Assembly (NCBI GenBank): GCA_905204635.1
Contig: CAJLAN010000011.1
Coordinates: forward strand, 1 to 15,737
Direction of reading: 5' to 3'
Origin: an uncultured Collinsella sp.
GTDB lineage: Bacteria; Actinomycetota; Coriobacteriia; Coriobacteriales; Coriobacteriaceae
Length of the DNA: 15,737 nucleotides
In this document: piece after piece, positions 7,723-14,888 of the stretch
How positions within the stretch are numbered: position 1 is the first letter of the stretch
How the letters are laid out: every line of letters starts with the position of its first letter
Position numbers and translations under genes: made by a program
Notes under the pieces: model-generated
Told to the model about the DNA's origin: nothing
Databases searched by the model: none
Seen by the model: the letters and a program-made list of their open reading frames with translations, nothing else

Positions 7723-7780
7723 GGGGTCATCGACTGTATGGTCGAGGTTTGGATTTCACCTGCAACCTTTCTCTTGACCC
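7693..7780 (-). ncRNA. Candidate structured 5' leader RNA (riboswitch-like) of the MgtE-like/Nramp unit
   Basis: The minus-strand leader can fold as a three-way junction. P1 is GGGTCA 7775-7780 with TGACCC 7724-7729. P2 is GGTT 7764-7767 with AACC 7746-7749, plus an inner GG/CC. P3 is TCGAC 7741-7745 with GTCGA 7730-7734. An A-rich joiner AGAGAAA links P1 to P2. A downstream hairpin, ACCCC 7723-7727 with GGGGT 7693-7697, would use the 3' strand of P1, so the two folds compete as aptamer and expression platform would. The conserved blocks of the M-box Mg2+ riboswitch and of yybP-ykoY were not found. Ligand and function are unknown. Confidence 0.4.
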
Positions 7781-7795
7781 TTGTTATCCGCAGTA

Positions 7796-7804
7796 ACTAT
7801 AGCA
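7796..7804 (-). promoter_or_regulatory. Extended -10 promoter of the MgtE-like/Nramp unit
   Basis: TGC-TATAGT on the minus strand: a TG extended element at 7803-7804 and a -10 at 7796-7801 (5/6 to TATAAT). No good -35 is present. The predicted start near 7789 puts the structured leader within the first 10 nt of the transcript, with about 205 nt of leader in all. Confidence 0.5.
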
Positions 7805-7904
7805 TCAGCATCGCGCCGTGGCGCCAAATTTATGCTCCAAACATCGCAGGCATATCAAACGCTGACGCATCCGTGACATAGTCATTGGGGACGTTCTTAC
7901 ATGA

Positions 7905-9311
7905 CTAGTCTGTGGTGTCGTCATCTTCGGCGAGCTGGGGGAACACGGCGTTTTTGGGCATGGTGACCTTCGTCAGCGAGGTGAGCTTTTTGCTCAGCGA
8001 TGTATCCGTCTTGACCAGATCGCTCAATGTCACGATTTTGTAGCCGTCGGCAATAAGCCCGTCGATAATCTGCGGCAGCGCCTCGAGCGTCTGCTCGGCA
8101 CATTCATCGTTATCGGTCAGCAGCACAATGTTGCCCGGCGTCACCGAATCGAGCACCGTCGAGACCTGCTCGTCGGCACCGTTGAGCAGCCAGTCGCCCG
8201 AATCGATATTCCACGAGACCACGGCAGACACCAGGTCCATCGCATCAATCCAGTTTTGCTCGTCAAAGGCTGCGTAGGGAGCACGCAAAAGCATCGTCGA
8301 CGTTCCGGTCGCGGACTTGATCGCCTCGGTGCCCTTCGAAACCTGCTCGCGCACCGCATCGCGATCCTGGCCCTTGAGCGATTCGTCGCTGTAACTGTTG
8401 GAGCCGACCTCGCAGCCGGCATCGACAATCGCCTTGGCCGTGGCGGGCGAAGCCTCGGCCGCATCGCCCGACAGGAAGAACGTCGCGGTGACGCCCTTTT
8501 CCTTGAGCACCTGCAAGATCTGCTTGGTCGCTCCGCTCGGGCCCTCATCAAACGTCAGCGCCACGTACTTTTCGTTGCCCTTGGGCGCCACGCTCGCGCA
8601 CTCGACCACGCAATCGGTGGCGGGCACGACCTCGCCGCGGTCCTGCGTCTTGCCCGACTGCTCGCCGACCCACACCTCAGAGCGACCCTGGATACCCCAC
8701 GTCTTAACGTACTCGATGGCACCCGTGCCCTCGACCTTGAGCTTGGGCTCGATAACCGTCGCCTGGACCTCATGCTTCTCATACGTGTCGCGGCCGTCTT
8801 TGACCGTCACCTTCTCGCCGCCCGTAAGCTCGCGGCTTTTCCACTTGCCCTGTTTTATGCGCTTGCCGTCCACTTTTACCGACAGCTTTTCGCCGCCATG
8901 GCGAGTAAGCACGCTGTCGTCAACGGCCAGCAAGTCCCCGGCGTCGTAGGTATCGGTCAGCTCCTGGTCGTCGATGAGATTTTGCAGCGTAGAGCCGACG
9001 CGCACTGCAGTCTCCTGACCGTTGAGGACGACATCCACGCTGCGGTTGACATAGCCCACGATAGCAGCGATGAACAGCACGAGCGCGCAACCCACGGCGA
9101 TGAGCGCATAGGGCAGGCGAGACGGACGGCGGGGCGTGCGTCCGTTGCCGATGCGAGCGCTGCGGTCGCTAAAGCCGCGGCTATGGTTGAGATACATCGC
9201 GCCGGGCTTACGGTGACGCTTGCGCTGACCGCTGGGCAGCTGCCCCAGGTCGCGGCGCGCCGTCGGACGCGCACCCGAGCGCCCGTTTAAGTTAGATCCG
9301 TTTTGGCGCAT
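7905..9311 (-). CDS. Membrane-anchored polysaccharide deacetylase-like (NodB-fold) protein with altered active site
   Basis: A 468-residue protein. A basic cytoplasmic tail (1-66) precedes one membrane helix (67-87). An extracellular region of ubiquitin-like/DUF348-type character follows (about 91-185, VDVVLNGQETAVRVGSTLQNLI), then a NodB domain (about 248-435). NodB enzymes remove N- or O-acetyl groups from peptidoglycan or other glycans using a metal held by Asp and two His. Here motif 1 is TFDEGP (253-258; usually TFDDGP). Motif 2 is GSNSYSD (303-309) in place of NHTxxH, so both metal His are gone. Motif 3 is RAPYA (343-347), motif 4 DSGDW (370-374) is kept, and motif 5 is LLTD (397-400) with Thr for the catalytic His. 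It is probably a binding or scaffold pseudo-enzyme, or uses altered chemistry. The ATG has GGGAGGG 3 nt upstream. The previous gene's hairpin lies only 22 nt away, so the start of transcription is unclear. Confidence 0.85.
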   Translation of the reverse strand: MRQNGSNLNGRSGARPTARRDLGQLPSGQRKRHRKPGAMYLNHSRGFSDRSARIGNGRTPRRPSRLPYALIAVGCALVLFIAAIVGYVNRSVDVVLNGQETAVRVGSTLQNLIDDQELTDTYDAGDLLAVDDSVLTRHGGEKLSVKVDGKRIKQGKWKSRELTGGEKVTVKDGRDTYEKHEVQATVIEPKLKVEGTGAIEYVKTWGIQGRSEVWVGEQSGKTQDRGEVVPATDCVVECASVAPKGNEKYVALTFDEGPSGATKQILQVLKEKGVTATFFLSGDAAEASPATAKAIVDAGCEVGSNSYSDESLKGQDRDAVREQVSKGTEAIKSATGTSTMLLRAPYAAFDEQNWIDAMDLVSAVVSWNIDSGDWLLNGADEQVSTVLDSVTPGNIVLLTDNDECAEQTLEALPQIIDGLIADGYKIVTLSDLVKTDTSLSKKLTSLTKVTMPKNAVFPQLAEDDDTTD

Positions 9312-9332
9312 GTGCCCTCCCCCATAAACGCA

Positions 9333-9362
9333 GCAAGCCGGAGCAACAGGTCTCCGGCTTGC
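9333..9362 (-). terminator. Hairpin after the PRC-barrel gene
   Basis: Perfect 11-bp arms (9333-9343 and 9352-9362) with an 8-nt loop, 22 nt after the PRC gene stop. Only a weak T-rich stretch (GTTTAT) follows, so termination may be partial, allowing some readthrough into the NodB-fold gene. Confidence 0.6.
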
Positions 9363-9383
9363 CTCCCATCAATTGGTACGTCG

Positions 9384-10139
9384 CTATTTGCTAGCTTTTG
9401 ACGAGCTCCCGCTCGCCTTTTGATATTCGTCCTTAAAGGCCTTGAACATACCGCGCGTCTTGCCGAGCTGCTTGCCCAGCGCGCGACTGCCCTTGTCCAC
9501 GGCGACCGAACCCTTGTCATCGAGCACCTTGGCGCCCCTCTTGACCTTATCGCCCACCACGACGCTTGCCTCGGCAGCCTTTGCAGCGGCACCGCCCGAA
9601 TACCCGAGCGACTTGACTTCGTCCGAAACGATCATCGCGCCGTCCGCATAGCCGCGCAGCATCGTGGGCGGCATCTGCGTGTCGCCCACCAGCACACTCG
9701 AGGCAGTGCCAGTGGTCACATAGAACGTCTGCACGATGCCCGAACGCGGCTTGAACTCCACATCCGAGCAATAGCCCACGACATCGCCCGACTCCGTGCG
9801 CACGTCCATGCCAACCCAGATAATGCAATCGTCCAGGTTGATGCCGAGACGCTTGGCCGCAGCGGCATCGTAGGTGCCCTTGACGTCATCAACCGCGATG
9901 GCGCCCTCGTAGACACCAATGGCATCGAGCGCCACAAACCGGTCGGGGCGCTCGATCATGCCCGCGATATCGGACTGGCGAACCATAAAGCCCACCACAC
10001 GCGTGCCGCCCGGGGTAAAGACCGGAAAGTGAATCTTGCCGAGCTTTTTAGGGCTGCGCGGCGTGCCGTCCTTTTTGGTGCGCTTATCCTCGGTAGGCTT
10101 GCGATAGATCTTGGCGCCGACAAAATCCCCGGCGCGCAT
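9384..10139 (-). CDS. PRC-barrel domain protein
   Basis: A 251-residue protein with no signal peptide or membrane helix, presumably cytoplasmic. Two PRC-barrel-like beta regions can be seen. One is at about 3-90 (MRAGDFVGAKIY start, then LGKIHFPVFTPGGTRVVGF). The other is at about 110-175, with GDVVGYCSDVEF, the typical PRC pattern of a strand, a glycine turn and an acidic 'DVEF'. The last 60 residues are Lys/Ala/Ser-rich and likely flexible or helical. PRC domains occur in photosynthetic H subunits and RNA-processing and partitioning proteins; the role here is unknown. Its ATG shares one base with the TAA of the YtxH gene (TAATG at 10137-10141), so translation should be coupled. The MgtE-like protein in this window also carries PRC-like domains. 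Confidence 0.75.
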   Translation of the reverse strand: MRAGDFVGAKIYRKPTEDKRTKKDGTPRSPKKLGKIHFPVFTPGGTRVVGFMVRQSDIAGMIERPDRFVALDAIGVYEGAIAVDDVKGTYDAAAAKRLGINLDDCIIWVGMDVRTESGDVVGYCSDVEFKPRSGIVQTFYVTTGTASSVLVGDTQMPPTMLRGYADGAMIVSDEVKSLGYSGGAAAKAAEASVVVGDKVKRGAKVLDDKGSVAVDKGSRALGKQLGKTRGMFKAFKDEYQKASGSSSKASK

Positions 10140-10531
10140 TATGCCTCGGTCGAAGGCTCCGCGGCCTCGGCGTCGGCCTCGACGGCGTTTTCGACCACGA
10201 CATCGGCGGGCGTCACGTTGCCGCCCGAGATGGCGTCGTTGAGCTGCTCGCGCAGCTGGTCCATGCGCTCGCGGGCAAGGTCAACCTTGGCACGCAGGTC
10301 ATCGGTCTTGGCGTCGACCATCGGGCCAAAATCGTTGACCGCAGCGCGGGCCTCCTCGGCACCGTGCTCGTAGGTGTCGCGCATGTTATCCCAGGCGTCA
10401 TTGGCGATATCGGCAGCCATGGCGCGGGTCTCGGCGCCCGAGCGCGGAGCCAGGGCGACGCCGATGATGGCGCCGGCGGCGGCACCGAAGAGCGCACCCG
10501 AGATAAAGTTGAAAGTCTTACCCATGTTCAT
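10139..10531 (-). CDS. YtxH domain-containing small membrane protein
   Basis: A 130-residue protein with one N-terminal membrane helix (about 8-28, FISGALFGAAAGAIIGVALAP), the glycine/alanine-rich YtxH signature ending in APRSG. An amphipathic, probably coiled-coil region (about 70-100, RAKVDLARERMDQLREQLND) and an Ala/Glu-rich acidic tail follow. YtxH proteins are small envelope or stress-associated proteins of unclear function. AGGAGAGGA stands right before ATG 10531; a second in-frame ATG at 10525 has better spacing and could be the real start, shortening the protein by two residues. The gene has its own promoter (-10 at 10577-10582) and overlaps the PRC gene by one base, so the two products probably act together. 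Confidence 0.8.
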   Translation of the reverse strand: MNMGKTFNFISGALFGAAAGAIIGVALAPRSGAETRAMAADIANDAWDNMRDTYEHGAEEARAAVNDFGPMVDAKTDDLRAKVDLARERMDQLREQLNDAISGGNVTPADVVVENAVEADAEAAEPSTEA

Positions 10532-10576
10532 TCCTCTCCTGCGGGCACCTCGGCGCCCACCGTTTGAATGCTGTCC

Positions 10577-10582
10577 ATTATA
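10577..10582 (-). promoter_or_regulatory. Promoter -10 of the YtxH-PRC pair
   Basis: A perfect TATAAT on the minus strand, preceded by GGG. It predicts a start near 10570 and a leader of about 40 nt. The -35 is weak (no TTGACA-like hexamer at 16-18 bp), suggesting activator dependence or a modest promoter. Confidence 0.6.
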
Positions 10583-10661
10583 CCCGCAGCACAGCGCTTG
10601 CCGTCTTGCTCATCTGCGTACGGTAAAGGCGCAGGTACATGATGGTGATAAGCGGGTGAGC

Positions 10662-11507
10662 CTACTCCTGCGGCATGGCAGGCATGGCCACTGTAGCGCC
10701 CGGGTCCTCGCCGGCGCCGTCAACGAGCGGCAGCGCTCCCTCCTGCGCGGGGGCAGCCGGAGCCGTCGCCGCGCCACCGTAGACGGCAGCGGGGGCCTCG
10801 TGGCTTTCGGCGGTCGCGCCCTCGGTATCGATTGCCTCCTGCGGCTCGTCGTCAAAGCTCGGGACGCCCTGGGGCTCCGCGGGCTCGGCCTCGACGGTCT
10901 CCTCGGCAGGGGCACCGTTGACAGACTCGGTGGCAGCCTCGGCAGGCGCCTCGTCCTCGGTCGCGTCCCCGGCCTCGCCCTCGGCGTTCGCGGCGGCGAC
11001 GGCCTCGTGCGGGTCCTTGCCCTCGGCCTCGGCACGCATGCCCAGCACCAGGTTGCGCAGGCCCGCGACCGTACCGTCCACATCGGGAGCGGGCTGGTCG
11101 GCATGCAGGTAGGCCCAATCCATCATAAAGGTCGCCGAAGACAGCGCGCCGATGGCCAGCGCGTCGTCGGGACACGAAAGCTCGACCTCAAAGACACGCT
11201 CATCGTGCTCGCTTACGCGGGTGCGGCCGCACGAAATGCTGCCAGCGAGACCGGTCTCGTTCATGAGCTCGACCGTCACGTGCTCCAGCAGATGGCAAAG
11301 CTCGGTCTGGCCCATGCAGTCCTGGAATTCGCGACCGGAATCGCCCAGGCACAGATGCTTGGCAATCGCGGGCACCAGGTAATACACGCGCGCCGTGGCC
11401 TCGATATCCTCCGAGGTCATGAGCGGCATGCCGGGGTTCACCAGCACATGCGCGCAGATCTTGTCCTCGCTGACGGTGACCTTAAGGATGTTGAACAGGC
11501 CTGCCAT
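10662..11507 (-). CDS. Stand-alone cyanophycin-synthetase N-terminal-like domain with long acidic low-complexity tail
   Basis: A 281-residue protein. Residues about 1-150 resemble the N-terminal domain of cyanophycin synthetase CphA. The block CHLLEHVTVELMNETGLAGS, with SCGRTRV after it, matches the CphA pattern in which a His-Leu/Ile-x-Glu-His segment is followed by a GRTR loop. Residues about 160-281 are Ala/Glu/Pro/Asp-rich with no fold visible. The ATP-grasp and Mur-ligase catalytic domains of CphA are absent from the gene and the neighbourhood, so this is not a cyanophycin synthetase. A binding role for a peptide or polymer is possible but unproven. The start has GGGGAG before ATG 11507. 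The gene lies 24 nt after the CNNM/CorC gene and was probably transcribed with it. The domain call rests on motif memory. Confidence 0.6.
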   Translation of the reverse strand: MAGLFNILKVTVSEDKICAHVLVNPGMPLMTSEDIEATARVYYLVPAIAKHLCLGDSGREFQDCMGQTELCHLLEHVTVELMNETGLAGSISCGRTRVSEHDERVFEVELSCPDDALAIGALSSATFMMDWAYLHADQPAPDVDGTVAGLRNLVLGMRAEAEGKDPHEAVAAANAEGEAGDATEDEAPAEAATESVNGAPAEETVEAEPAEPQGVPSFDDEPQEAIDTEGATAESHEAPAAVYGGAATAPAAPAQEGALPLVDGAGEDPGATVAMPAMPQE

Positions 11508-11531
11508 AACTCTCCCCTACTCTTCCTCGCC

Positions 11532-12905
11532 CTACTCGTCGCCATCGTGCGGGTCCGCAGAACCCGCGTCCGACGCCGCCGGCTTATCTGCCGAGGACTC
11601 GGAATCCTTCTTATCGGTTTCGGCCGGAGCGATCACGCGAATGAGCGAGATGCGCTGGCCACGCATCGACTGCACCTTAAACTTGTACCCCGCAACCTCA
11701 AACACCTCTCCGATGTCGGGCACCGAGTCGCAAAGCTCCAAAATCCAGCCGGCGATGGTCTCATAATCATCGCTTTCCTCGAGCGGCCAACCAAGCTCAA
11801 TCGCGTCATCGCACGAAAAACGCCCATCGACAAGCCACTCGCGGCGCGAAAGGCGCGTGAGGTACTTGTTGTCGGGGTCGAACTCGTCCTCAATCTCGCC
11901 CACGATCTCCTCGACAATGTCCTCGATGGTGATGATGCCGGCCGTGCCACCGTACTCGTCCACGACCACTACGATCTGGTCGTGCGAGGTCTGCATCTCG
12001 GACAGCAGCGGCAGGATGTCCTTGGTGTCGGGCACAAAGGTGGCGTCGCGCAAAAAGTCGGCGATGGGCTGGTCGCCCTTGCCGTCGAGCGAAGGCTGAA
12101 TCAGGTCCTTGATGTGCGCGATGCCGGCGACGTTGTCGGGATCCTCGTGATAGACGGGGATGCGGCTAAAGCCGGTCTGGCGCATGGCGGACAGCACGTC
12201 TGCGACCGTCTCGTCGTCCTCGCACATGGTGGTGTCCACGCGCGGCACCATGACCTCGCGGGCAACGGTGTCGCCCAGGTCGAAGATCTCGTGGATCATG
12301 CGCTTTTCCTCGTCGAGCAGGTCGTCCTGCTCCGAGACCATGTACTTGATCTCTTCCTCCGAGACGTTTTGGCGGTCGTCGGCGCTCTTGATGCGCAGAA
12401 TGCGGGCCAGGTCATCGGAGCAAGCGCCGGTCAGCCACACGAGCGGACGGGCGATCTTTTGGAAAAACGACAACGGTCCCACGACCTGCTTGGACACGCC
12501 TTCGGCATTAGCCAGGCCGATGCGCTTGGGCACAAGCTCGCCAACCACGATGGACACGAAGGCGACGGCGACGGTGATGATGACCGGCGCCAGGCCGCGC
12601 GCGATGGCGGAAAGCGGCGCGATGTCAAAGCTCATGAGCCACGTGGCAAGCGGGTCGGACAGGCTCGTCGAGGCGACGGCGGACGAGGCGAAGCCCACGA
12701 GCGTGATGGCGACCTGGATGGTGGCGAGCAGCTGGTCGGAGTCGGCGGCCAGCTTAATGGCGCGCTCGGCGCGCTTGTCGCCTTCCTCGGCATCGTGCTC
12801 CAACACGGCGCGCTTAGCCGTGGTGAGCGCCATCTCGGACATGGAGAAGTAGCCGTTGATGAGGGTCAAAACGAGGGTGGTGATAAGGGAGATGGTTATG
12901 TCCAT
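11532..12905 (-). CDS. CNNM/CorC-type membrane protein with CBS pair and CorC_HlyC domain
   Basis: A 457-residue protein of the CNNM (DUF21) family, which exports Mg2+ or protects against divalent cations. Residues 1-140 are the membrane domain with NGYFSMSEMALTTAKR (Glu24) and GELVPKRIGLA, both family hallmarks. A CBS pair spans about 205-330 (VMVPRVDTTMCEDDETV; FVPDTKDILPLLSEMQ). EYGGTAGIITIEDIVEEIVG leads into the CorC_HlyC domain (about 345-430). The final 30 residues are acidic and Ser/Asp-rich. Bacterial relatives include CorC, YtfL, YfjD and MpfA, often annotated as hemolysins. The only good ribosome site, GGAGG, is about 15 nt from ATG 12905, unusually far, and can pair with CTCC near the start. 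No alternative in-frame start improves this. The CphA-N gene follows 24 nt downstream. Confidence 0.9.
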   Translation of the reverse strand: MDITISLITTLVLTLINGYFSMSEMALTTAKRAVLEHDAEEGDKRAERAIKLAADSDQLLATIQVAITLVGFASSAVASTSLSDPLATWLMSFDIAPLSAIARGLAPVIITVAVAFVSIVVGELVPKRIGLANAEGVSKQVVGPLSFFQKIARPLVWLTGACSDDLARILRIKSADDRQNVSEEEIKYMVSEQDDLLDEEKRMIHEIFDLGDTVAREVMVPRVDTTMCEDDETVADVLSAMRQTGFSRIPVYHEDPDNVAGIAHIKDLIQPSLDGKGDQPIADFLRDATFVPDTKDILPLLSEMQTSHDQIVVVVDEYGGTAGIITIEDIVEEIVGEIEDEFDPDNKYLTRLSRREWLVDGRFSCDDAIELGWPLEESDDYETIAGWILELCDSVPDIGEVFEVAGYKFKVQSMRGQRISLIRVIAPAETDKKDSESSADKPAASDAGSADPHDGDE

Positions 12906-13015
12906 CGGGAGTTTCTCGAACCTCCAAGATTCGGGACGTTAGGGTAAAACGTTGATGGCGGATACGGCAATTGCGCCGGCGCCCAAACGAGGACGCGGGC
13001 GCGCAGGCATGGTCG

Positions 13016-13699
13016 CTAGATTACGAAGAGGATCACCGCCATGAACTGGAAGATGCTGCCGGCGAGCACCCACAGGTGAAACACGCTGTGCAGATAGCGC
13101 ACGTTTTTGGCGATATAGAACGGCACGCCCGCGGTGTAGCACACGCCGCCGACGGCGAGCAGGGCAAGTGCCACGGGGTTGAGCAGCAACACGAGCTCGG
13201 GCAGCTTAAAGACAACGAGCCAGCCCATCAGCAGGTAGACCAGGCCGCTTACCCAGTGCGGTTGACGCTCACGCATAAAGCACTCGAGGGCGATGCCGAT
13301 AATGGCGATGGCCCATACGGCAAAGAACAGCGCAGGGCCGCCGTCGTTTGCGAGCGTGATGAGGCAAAACGGCGTATAGCTGCCGGCTATGAGCAGGTAG
13401 ATGCAGCTGTGGTCGATAATGCGGAACACGCGCTTGGCGCGCGCAGGCTGAATCGCGTGGTAGAGCGTGGAGGCAAGGTATTCGAGGATAATGCTGACGC
13501 CATAGACAATCGCCGCGGCCATGTGGGCCGGACCTCCGCCGCGCAGGGCGGCGAATACGATCAAGAGCACCAGACCCGCGATACCCAGCAGGCAGCCGAC
13601 ACCATGGGTGACGGAGTTCATGATCTCCTCGCCCACCGTGTAGTGTGGAACGGCCGCGGTCTTGGGTCGCGGCTTAGAACTGTCGCTCGAATCGGACAT
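13016..13699 (-). CDS. Hemolysin III / PAQR-family membrane protein (YqfA/TrhA-like)
   Basis: A 227-residue integral membrane protein with seven predicted helices. It carries the conserved zinc-site residues of the HlyIII/PAQR superfamily: a His in SVTHG (about 32), S-x3-H in STLYH (His81), DH at 96-97 (RIIDHSCIYLLIAG) and H-x3-H at 204-208 (HSVFHLWV). Relatives are linked to membrane-lipid or fatty-acid homeostasis, and the family has hydrolase-like active-site geometry; the name hemolysin is historical. The start was placed at ATG 13699 with GGAGG 11 nt before it. A TTG at 13717 is in frame but falls within the ribosome site and adds only six residues. The gene is apparently a single transcription unit; a possible -10 (TATAGT) lies at 13735-13740. 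Confidence 0.88.
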   Translation of the reverse strand: MSDSSDSSKPRPKTAAVPHYTVGEEIMNSVTHGVGCLLGIAGLVLLIVFAALRGGGPAHMAAAIVYGVSIILEYLASTLYHAIQPARAKRVFRIIDHSCIYLLIAGSYTPFCLITLANDGGPALFFAVWAIAIIGIALECFMRERQPHWVSGLVYLLMGWLVVFKLPELVLLLNPVALALLAVGGVCYTAGVPFYIAKNVRYLHSVFHLWVLAGSIFQFMAVILFVI

Positions 13700-13734
13700 G
13701 CCGGTTACATCCTCCAACGTAAAGAGTTCTCAAC

Positions 13735-13764
13735 ACTATATCAAAGCGTCTGGGTACGTGCGAA
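13735..13764 (-). promoter_or_regulatory. Candidate promoter of the HlyIII gene
   Basis: Minus-strand TTCGCA (13759-13764, 4/6) and TATAGT (13735-13740, 5/6) are 18 bp apart, ahead of an approximately 30-nt leader. The -35 is weak. Confidence 0.4.
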
Positions 13765-13806
13765 ATTTGCACCATATGTGACCCTTTGTTTACCCATTCT
13801 TTGCTT

Positions 13807-13820
13807 GTTGACGCATCAAC
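13807..13820. promoter_or_regulatory. Operator-like dyad copy 1
   Basis: GTTGA-CGCA-TCAAC, with perfect 5-bp arms, overlaps the -35 hexamer of the hydrolase promoter. It matches the second dyad 45 bp downstream at 11 of 14 positions. Confidence 0.55.
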
Positions 13821-13836
13821 GGCGAACGTCCATAAT
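13808..13836 (+). promoter_or_regulatory. Near-consensus sigma-70 promoter of the alpha/beta hydrolase gene
   Basis: TTGACG (13808-13813, 5/6) and CATAAT (13831-13836, 5/6) are separated by exactly 17 bp. The expected start is near 13843, with a leader of about 43 nt before ATG 13886. Confidence 0.75.
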
Positions 13837-13851
13837 GCGCTTGCGTTAAAT

Positions 13852-13865
13852 GTTGATGTATTAAC
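13852..13865. promoter_or_regulatory. Operator-like dyad copy 2
   Basis: GTTGA-TGTA-TTAAC lies just after the predicted transcription start. With flanking bases the symmetry extends to ATGTT/AACAT. The shared consensus of the two sites is GTTGA-YGYA-TYAAC. Confidence 0.5.
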
Positions 13866-13885
13866 ATCTTATAGGAGAATACCGC

Positions 13886-14851
13886 ATGACTCAAAACGCA
13901 TGTTCCCATCGAAAGCTCAAGATAGCCGGCATTGTTGCACTGGTGGTTGTCGTTGCGCTGCTCGGATTTGCCGGCAACTTCCTGTTTGACTTCGCGCTGA
14001 ATCCCCGCGCGCCGTACACCATGAAGATGATGCAGGATAGCAAGAACGACAAAGACGGTGAGCAGCCGGATGCCGAGGAAACCGAGGCGCGGGCGTGGTT
14101 TAAAGAGAATCGCGAGAGCAGCAGCCTCACCGCAGATGACGGAACCGAACTTGCCGCTTGGTATTTTGCCGCCTCGGAGAACACCCACGATTACGCCGTC
14201 TGCCTGCATGGATATACCAACGAGCCCATCGGCATGGCCCGATACGCCAAGCGCTTCCACGACCGCGGCATGAACGTGCTTGCGCCTGCCGCCCGCGCCC
14301 ACGAGCGCTCCGGCGGCGACTATATCGGCATGGGCTGGCCCGAGCGCCTCGATATCGTCGCATGGATCGAGCAAATCGTTCAGGCTGACCCCGAGGCGCG
14401 CATCCTGGTCTTTGGCGAGTCGATGGGTGCAGCAACCGCTATGAACGTGGCGGGAGAATCTCTGCCCGCAAACGTGAAATGTATTATCGAGGACTGTGGT
14501 TATACGAGTGTTTGGGACGAGTTTTCTCTGCAGCTCAAGGACGTGTTCGGCCTGCCCAGCTTTCCCTTGCTCGATGTAGCAAACTTGGTGTGCAACGTGC
14601 GCGCGGGCTACGACTTTCATAAGGCGAGCAGTGTGGAGCAACTCAAACACGCGACGGTTCCCATGCTGTTTATCCACGGCGACCAGGACACCTTTGTGCC
14701 GTACGACATGCTCGACCAAAACTACGACGCGTGCGCCAGCAAAGTCAAGCAAAAGCTCACCATCCATGGCGCCACCCACGCCAAGAGCGCGCAAGTTGAC
14801 CCCGAGCTCTACTGGAACACAGTCAACAACTTCCTCGACGAGTATTTTTAG
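13886..14851 (+). CDS. Membrane-anchored alpha/beta hydrolase
   Basis: A 321-residue protein with an N-terminal membrane anchor or uncleaved signal (about 11-33, IAGIVALVVVVALLGFAGN), so the catalytic domain faces outside. The hydrolase fold includes HGYTNEP (oxyanion region), the nucleophile elbow GESMG, HGDQDTFVP with the acidic residue, and GATHAKS with the catalytic His. The full Ser-Asp-His triad is therefore present. This type (BAAT/serine-aminopeptidase or Bem46-like) is common in Firmicutes and Actinobacteria as membrane-anchored hydrolases; the substrate, an ester or peptide, is unknown. ATG 13886 is preceded by AGGAG at 13873-13877. It has a strong promoter flanked by two operator-like dyads, so it is probably tightly repressed. 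It stands alone and is divergent from the HlyIII gene. Confidence 0.87.
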   Translation: MTQNACSHRKLKIAGIVALVVVVALLGFAGNFLFDFALNPRAPYTMKMMQDSKNDKDGEQPDAEETEARAWFKENRESSSLTADDGTELAAWYFAASENTHDYAVCLHGYTNEPIGMARYAKRFHDRGMNVLAPAARAHERSGGDYIGMGWPERLDIVAWIEQIVQADPEARILVFGESMGAATAMNVAGESLPANVKCIIEDCGYTSVWDEFSLQLKDVFGLPSFPLLDVANLVCNVRAGYDFHKASSVEQLKHATVPMLFIHGDQDTFVPYDMLDQNYDACASKVKQKLTIHGATHAKSAQVDPELYWNTVNNFLDEYF

Positions 14852-14888
14852 GCAAAAAGCAACGTCTGGGGCTTTATCTGACCCCCTA

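Noticed and set aside
7585..7800. Canonical M-box (ykoK) or yybP-ykoY riboswitch before the MgtE-like gene
   Set aside because: The conserved blocks of these families, such as GGUGAGGCUCC for the M-box, could not be found on the minus strand, so only an unclassified structured leader is claimed.
10374..12947. Rightward 857-codon open frame antisense to the YtxH, CphA-N and CNNM genes
   Set aside because: It is a GC-rich shadow frame: the minus-strand genes have recognisable domains and start signals, while this product has Arg/His/Gly-rich composition with no domain.
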